Source: Undaria pinnatifida (taxonomy: Eukaryota; Sar; Phaeophyceae; Laminariales; Alariaceae). Taken from it: a stretch of DNA of 64,000 nucleotides. Where the stretch lies: NCBI GenBank assembly GCA_012845835.1, contig JABAKD010000026.1, positions 3,983,699-4,047,698 of the forward strand, written 5' to 3'. A program made the position numbers and the translations under genes. The notes below the pieces were generated by a model. That model worked only from the letters and a program-made list of their open reading frames with translations. It made no database searches and had not been told where the DNA came from. Within the stretch, counting starts at the first letter, position 1. The number at the start of each line of letters is the position of its first letter. Shown here in pieces: positions 24,293 to 36,209 of this stretch.

Positions 24293-24402
24293 GCAATATA
24301 TATTTGTACGTTTTTTACTTGTCTTCATACCAGTGACTCCACTACCCCACCATTGTCAGCTCAACGGGTAAGCCCTCTACGTTTCGTAGGGATCAACAAA
24401 CA
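24293..24402 (+). repeat. truncated 3' LTR of the plus-strand Copia
   Basis: Only the last 110 bases or so of the LTR remain (CTTGTCTTCATACC through GGATCAACAAACA). Sequence jumps from GGAGGATGTTG to CAATATATATTTG. The polypurine tract and the LTR 5' half, both present in the relative at 42120-42280, are deleted. The right target duplication GTCCG follows. Confidence 0.82.
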
Positions 24403-27389
24403 GTCCGTAGGTTCGATATTATAAATAAGTGAGCTTTACAAAAAAGACGAGTTTCGACAAAATCATCGATCTCCCAGCTGGAGTGAATTTGTATTTTTAT
24501 AATATATATATGAGCTTTGCGTGAACATCTGGGAGTCTTGCTTGTCCAACGTCCTTCCATAGAAGACGTGTCAACGCTGAGAGGTGACATCTTACAAACA
24601 GATCCCGATACCTTACACAAGTGTTTGATACACTAGATACCGACCTCGATACCTTACCTAAGTTGTAGCTACGATAGGCACGTGGCCCCAATACTTATCC
24701 GGGTATAGGTATCCCCGTATCCCCATCAAAAAAATACCCGGGTATAGGTACGAGCTCAAATACCTTACCCGACATGTGTACGTCGTACCAAGCACTTACG
24801 ACGTTATCTGTGAAAACGTTTTGTTTTTCAAATTGAAATGCAAATTAATCATGCGGTATTCCCGTCACAGACCCAGGACACCTGCTACCCGGGACGCACA
24901 CCCAGGACACCTGTCGCCCAGAAGTGCCCAACCCAGGGAGTAGAGCAGCGGCGTGGGCAATGAGCAGAACCACTGGTGGACGGCGAGGGCCAAGTTTCAC
25001 CAAACGAGGCACCTGGCACGCAGGATGGTCCCCAGCCAGACGTGATCGAGGTTGCGCGGGGAAAAACAGTGGACGTGATCACTTGTATGATAAACGGGGA
25101 CACGTTGGACGTGCGCAAGATGTCGGTGGAAACCACAAAAGTCGTTGACGGCTATATCGTGCCGAAGCATTATCGACGAGAAGGGACTCGTGAGGCGTCG
25201 CTTTTGTACTCTGGCGATTGATGTTACTAAATCGCTCCAGCTCTTGGGGGTACAGGGTGGTTTTGGGCGGTCATCCAGCAAAACAATATGGCGTGGTCCT
25301 TCGTTAAATGAAGCTTGTTGCGTTTCTTGGATGCGCGTTAAATCAAACATACTAGCAGAGTCCACGGACAGGCCCAGTCAGCACATTGCTACTGCCAGTT
25401 TGTACGGTTCTAGTACCCAGCCCCATCAATTTGACCTTTTTTTGCGCGGGTACGCACCCAAGTAGTTACCCGGGTACGTCCCCGTACCCTCGCTAAGGTA
25501 CGGACCTCGATACCTCACTTAAAGCTAAGGTACGACAGGTACGTCGATCCAATACTTACCCGGGTACAGGGTATACCAGTCGACGACGTACCCGAGTTAA
25601 GGTACACACTTGGGGGACGACCTCAATAGCTTAGCTTAGCTTACCTAACCTAACCTCACCTTAACTTACCCTACCTTACCGAGGTTTTAGTGGCATTAGG
25701 TACGAATCCCGATACCTTGCCAAGTTGTTATGAGTCGTTCTACGGTAGCCCCCCCAGATTTTCTTTAACGAAATCGCCGGTTTTGAAACCAACTCCCCGC
25801 CGTGTCTCCTGATATATGGTGACCACTGTCGTAACCCCGACCTCAATGTTCGATGGTCCTTTGCAAACAAGAAACTATTTGAAGACATGTTTTCATAACA
25901 TTCTTCCTCGTGTCGAGCAGCCATAAAACGTTCATTGAAACGTTCGTTAAAGAAAATCGCTGGTTTTGTGGGGGGGGCTATGGTAGAATCAGTCTTATAT
26001 ACGTTAGGTACGGCCGTCAAGATCTTACCTATGTCTTAGGTACGTCAGGTACGACCTCTAAACCTCTAAAACTTACCCGGGTATAGGTATACCTTACCTA
26101 ACATACCCTTGTAATCTTAGTTGTGCGATCACCACGATCGATGTCGACGGTAGTAGATTATTTTTTAGGAAAATTACTGTTCTTTGCCGTAATCTGTTGA
26201 TTGATGCTCGTATCAATAGTACGATATACAGACACGAGGTAGACCGGAGACTTTTATGGGAAACGAGATGTTTAATAGTAAGACAGACATCGAGAAATAG
26301 AGGGAATGAATGACTTGTATTCTGCACCGATTGGTCCCTGTCAATCTTTTGGCATGCGGGCAACTTCGGTGCGGAGCTCTACGTCAAGATAATATGCTTC
26401 ATATCAGATTGATGTCAGGGAACTTTCAACCCCCCCTGCTCTCTTCCGCTCCACTATGTAAGTCCAGATCAAGTATTGTAGTCAAACCAACACGATATCG
26501 CGTAAGCTACGATCTTCAGAAGCTTCGGCGTTGGTGTTGAGCGACGCCTTGCGGACGGGATGAAGTGTATTGTCTTCACAACGGCGGATGGTGTAGAAAC
26601 CGTGCTGGGGAAGATAGCGCTGAAAACACAAAGCGAGAGATGTCGCACTTCGGGAGAAACTGGAGGCCCTGGGCACGTGAAGGGTTGATCTGGTGAGAGC
26701 CTTCGAGAATCGTCAATCATCAAGCATCAGTGACTGCGCGATTTCATCAGACGAAGAGCGTTCGGTTCTTCAACCGAAATGGTATGAGTGCATCCAAGTG
26801 CTTGAAGGATGTCGTCAGTTAAATAGCAAACAAACCCGTCGATTTGTAAGTCACGCAATGCCAGAGCTAATTTACCCAAAAGGGGCACGTCGCACGTTAC
26901 AGACAATCATCGTAGTGATGAGCCCGAGTGAAATCCCCGTCCCCTTTTTAATTCAATGATGCGCGTCTGTCGATGATGCACGGCATATCGTACTGTATCT
27001 TGTCCTTAACAACAAACCTGAAAAGACAATTCGTCTTGAGTGCATCAATATTATTAGCTATGGACAGACCATGTAACGAAACCAAAGGTAGGTAGGTGTG
27101 GTTTCGAAGCCGATACGGGGTTTTCAACGAGCTAGAAGATTCTGCGTCTCAGCGAATGCGTAGCAGGCATATAACAACGCGTACATTTTATTTTCTCCGT
27201 GCGGAAGGAACGACCTTAGGCGCCTTAACGAGGCGACGTATAGCACACACTGGGTAGTAAGTAATATTGGCCAAGTTTGTGTTCAGCTCAGAGGTTGCAC
27301 CTCGGTTAATGTCTTCGTATTTGCGCCCTGCAGCGAACGTTATGGCTCGAGTAGACCTGGTTCGTAGCTCAGAGAGGGTTACGTGAAAT
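24403..27389. other. gene-poor stretch with degenerate GGTAC-type repeats
   Basis: Clusters of loosely repeated TACCCGGGTA, GATACCTTACC and AGGTACG motifs fill 24640-24790, 25440-25700 and 25990-26110. The open frames (for example 24976-25221 and 26693-26959) have no recognisable domain, and I do not call them genes. Two short CCAGGACACCTG repeats stand at 24865-24915. Confidence 0.6.
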
Positions 27390-27540
27390 CTTGGCCACAG
27401 GCAGTAGGGGAGTCACCTTGTTACCTTGGCCATAGGGGTAGGGGGGCCACCTTGTTACCTTGGCCATTGGGGTAGGGGGGTCACCTTGCCACCTTGCCAC
27501 CTTGTCACCTTGTCACCTTGGCCATAGGCAGTAGGGGGGT
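27390..27540. repeat. 34-35-bp minisatellite, about four copies
   Basis: Units begin CTTGGCCA at 27390, 27425, 27459 and 27517 and contain a run such as GTAGGGGGG. The last interval is enlarged by extra 10-base CCACCTTGTC copies. Confidence 0.9.
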
Positions 27541-27647
27541 TCGAGACGACGGCGTCGGTTACTCGATATTGTACTTTTATACATCCTGCAAACGACAAAG
27601 AGGCGATACCAATATAGCTTTCAAACCGAGACACTTGCCCCCCATAC

Positions 27648-27725
27648 CTCCAAATGGTGCCGAGTTGCTCCTTAGAACCGACGTGCCGTCGATATTGACG
27701 GTGGAGTTTGTTGTATAAATTGCAC
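27648..27725 (-). CDS. beta-helix (POMP-like) exon
   Basis: This 78-nt phase-1 exon reads GAIYTTNSTVNIDGTSVL and then RSNSAPFGG. The acceptor is TTTCGCAG and the donor GTATGG. It belongs with the exons of the 28.85-33.8 kb block upstream on the same strand. It probably shares a gene with them, although the terminal exons are not identified. Confidence 0.6.
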
Positions 27726-28760
27726 CTGCGAAACATGCAAGAGACACTAAATCGTGTGATCTCTCAACTAACTGGAGCAGTATACAGATGAAAAGCATTC
27801 TCTTTACCTGTGCACTATATTAAGCACTTTTCAAACAAAATATTCAGTAGTATCCGTTGTCCTTTGTTGACAGGCATACTCTACGCCATCGAGGTGCCAC
27901 AGTGATCCGCTGAGCAGGGGAAACCGCCGCACAAGTACCAAAACGAAACGGGTAGGGTTTGGCTGCACCTAGCACGGAAAGCGAACATGCACCGCAACGG
28001 AGACGAGCTCTGTCGACTCGAAAAGAAAGTTTTTTCTGCCGGTATTTGAGCAAAGTGCAGACGACAGGAAGCGGTATACCGCAACTATTCCGTGCCACCG
28101 TGTGGTACAGCAGAATACACCTAGATGTTTGACATCTATCCGCGACGCTGATTTGTCAACTCAACCTTTTTACCGGTTCTTGACACCAACTGCTCACGGT
28201 ACATCGTACCGCGGCTTTTCAGCTCGGCCGTCACCGTTTTCTTACGTGACTCCTACCGCTTTCTGTCGGAAGATATACTATGCGGATCGACTTTGATTGC
28301 CCGAGGTTCTTCACGCACCACAGCCTTTCAATTTTTCACTGAATCTCAACCATGGACGCCACGTCATGTAGCATGTATAGAACTGCGCGCTTTCATATTT
28401 CGGATCTTCCTTCAGAGCAATCATTGCAGCACCCCTTCGGCACACGGCGCGCACCACTGCTCAACCATACTACATAGCTCTCATAACCCACGTACACGTA
28501 TGCGTGAACGTCGGTGAAAGAAGCCGGAGAAGGGACACAGGGGAGTGACAGTCCCGCTACACGCGGGCGACCCTATCGACCCACACACACACTGGTGGCG
28601 CCATGCATACATACGTGTGCGTGGGTTGTGCGAGCTATATAGTATGGTTGAGCAGTGGTTCTCTAGGACTCAGAAGTGATTATTTAGGAGTGGTGGTTGA
28701 TTGTGCTGTGATTTATTCAATCGCGACCAAACTCGATTCAACTCATGAGCAGACCCTCAC
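27726..28760. other. no recognisable gene; probable intron or intergenic
   Basis: Short unrelated open frames only. A cysteine-containing minus-strand frame at 27844-28098 matches no family I know. Confidence 0.5.
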
Positions 28761-28849
28761 CGCCGGCATAAGTCGCGGCGTTGCCCGTGAAGACACAGTC
28801 CACCGCGGTAACAATGTTGTTGTCGATGTCCAGAGAGCTAGTCACATTT
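28761..28849 (-). pseudogene. beta-helix exon truncated at the block border
   Basis: The frame reads VTSSLDIDNNIVTAV and then FTGNAATYAGG, followed by a donor (GTGAGG). The typical exon start (acceptor, then Gly-Ala) is missing. Upstream the sequence turns at once into GC-rich repeat and the 4.9-kb block at 28851. The exon therefore seems cut by the rearrangement. Confidence 0.55.
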
Positions 28850-29625
28850 TGAAACTTCCCGGCCCTGCCCATCATATTTTCAAAATTCTGGGCCCGGCCC
28901 GGCCCTGCCTATCACATATTTTATACTCTTGACCCTGCCTATCACATATATACTCTCGGCCTGACCCATGACATTTTTCTAATCGGGCTGCCCGACCCGG
29001 CCTGCACTTTTGGTCCATGGCATGCCCTTCAGGTAAGTATTAATAGTAATGTATTACAACAACACACGCAGAACATCACTCCATTCAAAATAACACAAAC
29101 CAATAACGACACTCATGCGTCTACCTGACATGTACTACAACCCTTGAAACCTGCAGTGCCAGTATGCATGGGTGCAAATATAGAGAACCCATCTCCCCAA
29201 TAATGATCGTCTTCTTGTTTCGTGTCGTTGTGTACGAGCAGATCGACTGCGTGGGTCTAATGCTTGAGATGACACGCAAACACGAACAATCATCATACCG
29301 TGCCAGGCACAGCCAAACCAGTATCTACACCTCGCTCGTTGCACAACTCCACGTGAGGCCATCGTCTCAGATCCTGAAACGGCCTCAACGAATAAAAGTA
29401 TTGACCACGCACAAGCAAGAACAATCGTATGAGTATTTCTCTAATATGCCACTCAGAGAACCGGACTCCGCTGACTATTGACTGACGTCAGACACGGTTT
29501 GAAAAACTACCATTGACTATCATGGTATCCCAGAAGGACATCAATCCGCTCGATAGGAAACATTCCATCCATTTTTGATTGGCGGCGTCATCTATTCACA
29601 AGGTTGCGCACGCTCACGGGCTCAC

Positions 29626-29706
29626 CTCCACCAAGAGAGGCCTCGTTGTCCGCGAATATCACACCCCCGATTGCAGCTAACATGGATCCTAGAAGGTACA
29701 CGGCCC
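29626..29706 (-). CDS. beta-helix (POMP-like) exon, copy 2, exon d
   Basis: Counterpart of 6168-6248, with the same 81-nt reading and splice sites (CATTGCAG acceptor, GTGAGC donor). Confidence 0.6.
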
Positions 29707-30735
29707 CTGCAATGTGTATCAAACATGATAAAACAAGCTCCGCGTGCGTCAATCCGGTGTGTGTATGAATGCTGTTGTTGAGAAACGGGTCAAGGCGAGG
29801 AAGAGATGAAGTTCCTGGCAATAGTTGTGGACAAGGCTCTCATACGAAGCCCTGAAGACTTACAAAGCACTCTCATTACCCAAACCGTTCGGAGAGACGA
29901 ACATACATGCAACCAATATTTTTGATGATAGACGATCGTGGCAGCAGCGATAGAAGCGATAGTACTGTAAGCTGGCACCTTCTATCTTTGAGGCCCGACA
30001 TCACCGCCTTTTAGAGGTGAAATCGTGTCAGAATCATACAAGACAAGATTGTTTCCCCAGCAGGGTTTGGTCTAAATGTTAATATCCTGGTAACTGGTGA
30101 TTGATTGCACGACGTGATAATTGTATGACTAGTAATAGTGAGGACAAGGGTACACGTGCTAGTAATAGTAATAGCATACTATCAATAATATTATAAATAG
30201 TACCAACAGTACGGTAGAGACGCACTCTTCTTTCTCTGGAGGTGGTCACTTGATTGAGGAGTTCCATAATCCACCAGAAAAATGATTTCAAGCAAGCCGA
30301 CAGTGCTAGAAAGTGCTTTCAGCCATTGTGATGAAAAACCCGTGGCCCAGATACACGAAACAATCATCTTGGGATTGAGAGATTGAGGGATTGAGGGATT
30401 GACCCGGGCAAGCATATCGTATTATTGATTTGGTTCGCTATCTTCTGCGGGTCCAAACGAAACAATTTCTTGACAAGAAAACCGGTACACAGCTCGTGCA
30501 GATGCTTTGAATGAGACCTAGTATCCGCGACCGCATATCAGCATGGTAGCGAAAGCTACACGACTAAAGAGCACGCCCGCCAAATTGTGTACGCGTTCGT
30601 GGTTTACCCGTACCAAGCTCTCGATGTATGCGCGGAAAGTTACAGGTAGTTCCTGGAAGCCCCCAAGCCACAACCACTCCTTCAAACCGTCAGCACCCTC
30701 CCCTAATTTCGGATCGCTTTCACGAAGACTCACAC

Positions 30736-30813
30736 CTCCAGAATCTGCCGAATTCCGAGAAAACCTTGAATCGCCGACCAACGCCACGGAGGAAGACATG
30801 GACGCGATAGCAC
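30736..30813 (-). CDS. beta-helix (POMP-like) exon, copy 2, exon c
   Basis: Counterpart of 7278-7355, 78 nt, identical translation. Confidence 0.6.
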
Positions 30814-32828
30814 CTAGAAAAGCCAGAGCGCAAAGTTGGGAAGTTGTGGACCGATAATACGGAGTTATGTCCCCGCAGTACTTCTGGTGCAGCAGTACAC
30901 GACGTACGTATAGGATAACGCCAGCTGAGCTCTAATTCGACCTATTCATATTTTCAAAATATGACGTGCCTACAAATCTGCCAACCAAATTCCTAGTTAT
31001 CACGGTCCACACTCTTCATATTTTTTCAAAACATACGCCATGACCGCGGAGCGCCAGCATGCAATTTTTTCCGTGAAATATGTGTAACACCAGTCTCGAG
31101 CTTCAGCCGGCCTCGGATGTGGTCTAGAGCGTCCTACGCGAGTGGATTGTCGATTACCAGGGCGCGACACGAAGAGGAGAGGAGCAAAGTCAGGGATTCG
31201 GCAGAAAACATTTTCACGAAGTACGCAGTCCAAACATATGTTTTTCTGCGTCTGTGATCACAGGGTTTGGGATGTTCAGATCGATCCACAAATCATTAGC
31301 TTAAATTTTTTTTTCAGGGTCAACGCTTGTCGATCGTTTAGGGAAATGCTAAACGGAGTGCTGGACCCGGCAGCACCGCCGAACGATGGACACATGCGCG
31401 AATCATGAACATATAGTCGGTCGAAACGGTGAGACTTGCCTAAAATGTCTGGCACGACGACAAAACAAAGTAACATTATATCGACCAGGAGAAACAATGC
31501 GGAGCTTGGTCATCAGTCCCAGCTACGAGTAAGGCCTAAGCTCATGTCCGCTTTTCTTATCGGGCATGAATACTACAACAAACGCGCAAACGAGGCAGGT
31601 ACCAATGCTCGCAGACTGGCATGTTCTACGAGGTATTGGTATACGTCCCAGTGTGGATGCCATAGATAGCATCGACAGAAGCGAGCCTAAACGGTCTCGT
31701 TGCTTTCGTTGCTTGTCGCATGTTGTCCCATAAGCATGATAAACAGAAAAACTGGTGTTCATCGGCGCTCTGTTTCCGGGTACGCGAGAAAGTGTGGTCA
31801 GCTTAAGCTTTACTTTGCCCCATCTATCTGCCGGAGAATAATAATATAAAAATTACTACAACCCTAACGACTACCAGGTACAAACATAGTTGTCGATGGT
31901 GTCATAAGGGAACGTTGAAGTGAAGCATTGTTTTGCTTGACGGTTAAGGATTTGCCGTGCTTTTATGAAAAACAAGAACACGCGCCTGCATAAGCAACAC
32001 GCAAACCTCACACGACTTGGCAGGCTGTTTGAGCGACCTCCAGGTCTCCGTGTTTTGTTCGCCGGTTTGGCATTGCTAATGCAACCTGCCGGCTTCTTGC
32101 TGCTGCGTTGCTTAGGTGTCGAGGTGCCTCAACGGCAGCCATTTAATGCATGTCATGCAGAGAGCGAGGTTTGAGCCAATTGCGCACGGCGGAGGCTGTG
32201 GGAGATGAGTGGGCCCCGGTCAAAATGATCTTGCTCGACTAAAGACATGGGTATCCTTCTGATTATGAATACATGTATACATTTGTGTGTGCGTGTCCTT
32301 TAGTGCTGCCAGTTGGCTGGACATGAATCCACGACTAGGTTTCTATTGGTTAGATGCTACTGCTTGTTGAGTTGCTGTCGTATCGGCTACCAGGTATCAT
32401 ACCTGGTATGATATATGATAAATTGTATATGATGCGATGTGATACCTTGTACTATTTCGGTGTCCATATCTGAATTATGGATGGTTTATTTTTGTCTGAG
32501 GTCCTGCGTGTGCACTGAAGTCAAACGCTTTAGGTTTATGCCGCCGGGGGTGATCTCCCAGGACGAGGGGATTGGCTTGCTTCGCTCGCCCGAATATGGT
32601 CGACCCAAGTCATTTGTATCGTTGGCTTCGCCACCGAACAAATACCCAGCCGTACAACCTACCCATCCCACTACAAGCGGCCCTACTGTTCCAATGAGGC
32701 GAGGCATAGCCCCAAACGTCATACCGTTTTCTTTATGCCTGCTATCGAGAATTGGACACGCAGAGTCCGAGGATAATACGATACGAAACACCAGGTACGA
32801 CATACGCACTAACATGACTCCCTCTTAC

Positions 32829-32909
32829 CTCCCCCCTGTGAGGCGGAGTTTCCTGTGAACGTTGTGATGCCGTCGATGATCATCGTTGATTCGTAAGCCT
32901 GGATGGCAC
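32829..32909 (-). CDS. beta-helix (POMP-like) exon, copy 2, exon b
   Basis: Counterpart of 9371-9451, 81 nt, with the strong GTAAGAG donor. Confidence 0.65.
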
Positions 32910-33497
32910 CTGCACCATTTTGACGAGATGGAAGGGGACTCTTCGATCTCTCTTACACATGCCAAGTTTTCTGCATTGCTCCCGTTTTTTTTACGCTGAG
33001 GCATCCGTGGCCAGGGGGAGTCATTTGGTGCTTGCCTTAGTTATTGGACCATTGACCCGGCACCTGGGTCGTCCTTTTGCGATGGAGCACCGTTCTCAGA
33101 TATCGCCGGGGGGAAGGGTAGCTATTTGGGAAAATTTGCCCCTACAAGTACTGTTGTATGGTCGTACCAGGTACAATGTATGAATCTATTTGTCAAGGAA
33201 AACGTGGCGACATTGGTATTGTCATACCTCGTATACGAACTGATTATGCGGGGTTGTGAATCTCAATGTTCACCACGACGTACAGTTTGTCACATACTAG
33301 GTACAAGCGAATCCTCAGCCAAAGAGAAGGTAAGTAGCGGGCAAGTGGCATCGAAGGCTGTGTGATGGCCCTCCGTCATTCTCCGATGGAGTCCACTGAT
33401 ACTGGGTTTCGGACCCGCCTGCCCGCCTGCGCACACCAGGCCGTCGAACTTGTCTGGCGGTGAAAACAACATGAACGTTATCCGTACGAAACCGCAC

Positions 33498-33578
33498 CTG
33501 CAAAGGATGACATGCCATTGCTCGTGAAGGTCGTTTGGCCGTCGATGTTGAGCACAGATGCATCCAAGTAAATCGCAC
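33498..33578 (-). CDS. beta-helix (POMP-like) exon, copy 2, exon a
   Basis: Counterpart of 10040-10120, 81 nt. It is the exon furthest upstream before the block ends at the Copia fragment; exons beyond it, if any, are lost or outside the duplicated part. Confidence 0.6.
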
Positions 33579-33797
33579 CTGCAAGAAGCGACATGGCGTG
33601 TTGTGGGAGCATTCTGACGAGCGAGATATCAAAACGGCTTCTCCGCGCCTCGGCTATCTCCCCAACATGCAACAGAGGCGAGCGAGAAATATCGAGGGTT
33701 CTCTGTAACTGCTCTCTTTAGCTGCAGTGACAAGGCGATAAGACAAGGCGATAAGACAAGGCGATAAGACAAGGCGATAGGACAATTCGATAACAGG

Positions 33798-34618
33798 CCG
33801 CCACCACCCCTGCAATCGTCATCACCGCCGTCTGGGCACTCACCCAGCGCTCACACCTCGCCGCCGCCCGGACCGACTGCTATGCCGCCCGCCGCTGCCG
33901 GTCCGCCACCTGCGCACTCGCCCAGCGCTCGCACACCGCCTGCAACATGTTTGCCGATGCCGGAGTGGTCTCCGTCTTCCATCGGGGACGCCGCTTGGAC
34001 GACATCGTCATCACCATCACCGGCGGCGACACCGGCCCCGCGGACGTACAGGAGGAGACAGCCGCCGCCGGTCGCCGCAGGATATTCCACGCCGATCACC
34101 CCCCACGCAACGAGGATGCTGGGCGAGAGGGGCGACGAGCCCGTGCCGGGAAGGACCAGGTCGGAGGGCCGTCAGCTTTCAGGCGTGCCGGAAGAAGCGG
34201 TCTCTACGCCGCTGCCGGAGGCGACGTCGTTCGACCACGGGGTAGGAATCCTATCTCATGCGGGGGAAGATGTGCTGCTGTCGCTGCTGGCCAACCGACG
34301 GGCCCTGAACGCGCAACAAGTGCTCCTGCAGGGGAACGGATCTGGTGAGCTGGGGGGTGGAGGCAAACAGCATGCGGGGTCGGGGGGCGTGGAGGAGAGC
34401 AAAGGTGCACCACCATACGACACCACGGGCGGGGGGAAGAGCGGGGGTAGCTATTGGTCGCTTGGGTCGTCGGGGCGGGGAGTGCCGCTTTCGTTCCAGT
34501 TAAGTCGTTGGGCGAGCTCAAGTGGTACTCGGGGTGCTATTACGAGAGAGACAGGGAGGCAGGGAGGTTGACTATTTCGCAACAGACGTACACGGAAGAA
34601 TTGGGATAGAAGTATGGT
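33798..34618 (+). pseudogene. Copia polyprotein, proline-rich linker between integrase and RT
   Basis: A Pro/Ser/Ala-rich frame (33882-34571) fits the variable linker between integrase and reverse transcriptase in Copia pol. Near its end another frame gives the RT thumb sequence LKWYSGCYYERD and LTISQQTYTEELG, with a TAG at 34607. Integrase and gag are missing: the element is cut exactly where the 4.9-kb block begins on its left. Confidence 0.7.
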
Positions 34619-35374
34619 GTGGAATGGGGCAACGCTATCCCGATTCCTACAACTTGGAGGCTTTGCGATTTTGATGTTGACGAGCCGAATGTTCTGTTTC
34701 TTTTCCGAGAGTTGATCGGTGCGCTTTTGTGGATTGCCTTGTTGACCAGGCCGGATGTCGCGAATTCAGTGAGGGCAGTGGCAAGGTATTGCAGTGCGCC
34801 GAAGCTGATCCACTGGAAAGCGGCACGTAGTATACTAGGGTATGCAATGAGAACGAGTTATTTTGGGATTTTCTTTCATAAGGGGACGTTGACGGGGATT
34901 AGTTGGATTTCGTTCGCAGATGCCGACTATGCTTCGCGCAGTACGGACAGGAGAAGCGTGTCGGGGGGGGGGGTGGTGATGTGTGAGGGGGGGGCTGTTT
35001 CGTGGTACTCCAAGACGCAGAAGTGTGTGACTCTCTCGACTACTCAGGCGGATTATGTGGCTCTGTGGGACATGGGGAAGGAGATTTTGTTTTTGAGGCA
35101 GGTTAGGTGTTTTATGGTGCCGAAGGCAAGGATGCCGTGCATTGCCATGTATGAGGATAACGAGGGTGCCATATAAATTGCAAAGCACCCGACTTCGAAC
35201 TCGAACTCGAAGCACATTGACGTGAGGCATCACGTTTTGAGGGAACTGGTAGAAAGGAAGGAGGTCGAAATTATCCACGTCGCGTCGCAGTACCAGCATG
35301 CTGACTTCTTCACCAAGGCGTTACCTGAGAGGGAGTTTGAATGTCACCGGGTGATAGTGATGGATTTGATGTGA
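34619..35374 (+). pseudogene. Copia RT end and RNase H
   Basis: The frame continues from the linker through FRELIGALLWIALLTRPDVA (RT end), FADADYASRSTDRRSVSG (RNase H, first catalytic Asp), KTQKCVTLSTTQADYVAL (Glu region replaced by Gln-Ala-Asp) and SKHIDVRHHVLRELV, then HADFFTKALPE near the C-terminus. It ends in TGA at 35372. One internal TAA at 35174 breaks it. The first two RNase H motifs and the HADFFTKAL tail make the Copia assignment firm. Confidence 0.92.
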
Positions 35375-35689
35375 TTTCTCTCTCGGATAGTGTTTGGTTT
35401 TCTGACTTTCTATTTATTACATGTTTCTTTGTTTTGTTTTCTGATGTATCTTTATGAGGGTTCAAGGACTTGCATTCAAATTAATCGATGAAAAATACTG
35501 AATAGTGTTTGAGTTTTAATGGTCATGGATGTGATGAGAATGGATTTGAGTGTTTTTGCAAATACAACATATCGTTGTTTTCTGGACTTGAGTAAAGAAA
35601 AACTCTGCAGTATTTTAGTATCTATCTGGGCATGTACGTCTTAACAAAGTAGTCTGGATAAATCATGACAATGTTCCGAGTAGGGGGGC

Positions 35690-36115
35690 TGTTGGACGTA
35701 CTCACTCCATTTTCAGATTGCAAGCAAGAATCCGTCGAAAAGATGCATCGGAGAATTTTGGGGGTTTCGCATATGTGTGGGATGGATTTCCACAACGGAA
35801 GTTTGTGTTGTGGGTTTTTATGTGCCCGAATAATATCACTCTATTTTTCGACTATATTGTTGCCTCTTCTTTGTGTCTTCTCTGTGTCTCTTATACGGCT
35901 ACCACGCCAAGGGCTACCACGCCCCATCTATATTGCAAGGGCTATCACGCCTTCACCACTGCACGGCTACCACGCCTGTGTATTTACATCCCGGCTACCA
36001 CGCCACAGTTCCGAGTTCCATTTCTGCGTTATCACACCTGAGCTATCACGCTTCACCACACACGTAAATCGGGTTATCACACCCGCCTTAGTTAGTAGTT
36101 CGTAGTTTACCGATC
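35690..36115 (+). repeat. probable 3' LTR of the Copia fragment
   Basis: A purine tract (TAGGGGGGC) is followed by TGTTGGACGTACTC, a typical Copia LTR start. The right end is not defined, since no 5' LTR exists here for comparison. Between 35890 and 36080 the motif GGCTACCACGCC and variants (GGGCTATCACGCC, GGTTATCACACCC) occur about eight times at irregular spacing. Confidence 0.55.
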
Positions 36116-36209
36116 ACCGGCAATTACGCCACCATTCTCCCCCACCTACACCACCACCGGAGCGCCACACGTACCAACCTACTCCACACCACTTCAGCCT
36201 CTTTCCCTG

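Larger units (their letters stand above)
11602..24402 (+). mobile_element. Copia-type LTR element, plus-strand copy, interrupted by Gypsy
   Basis: It is bounded by the 5-bp target duplication GTCCG (11597-11601 and 24403-24407). The left LTR starts GTTGATT and both LTRs end ATCAACAAACA, as in the intact relative at 41887-46216 (opposite strand). The internal sequence matches that relative in order: Gln-rich ORF, non-coding spacer, Copia RT/RNase H remnant, truncated 3' LTR. An 8.5-kb Gypsy element and a small extra segment lie between 13012 and 21905. The element cannot be autonomous, because protease, integrase and most of the reverse transcriptase are absent. Confidence 0.88.
28851..33797. 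repeat. 4.9-kb duplicated block, copy 2
   Basis: It corresponds to 5402-10339 at offset +23,458 (except the first 150 bases, which carry indels in the GC-rich repeat). On its right it adjoins a Copia pol fragment at 33798; copy 1 continues into different sequence. On its left lies a truncated beta-helix exon on the same strand as the block's own exons. Copy 2 is therefore the likelier original location of the gene. Confidence 0.93.

Noticed and set aside
27360..27400. tRNA-like GTAGCTCAGAGAGGG
   Set aside because: No T-arm box or acceptor pairing at the right distance.
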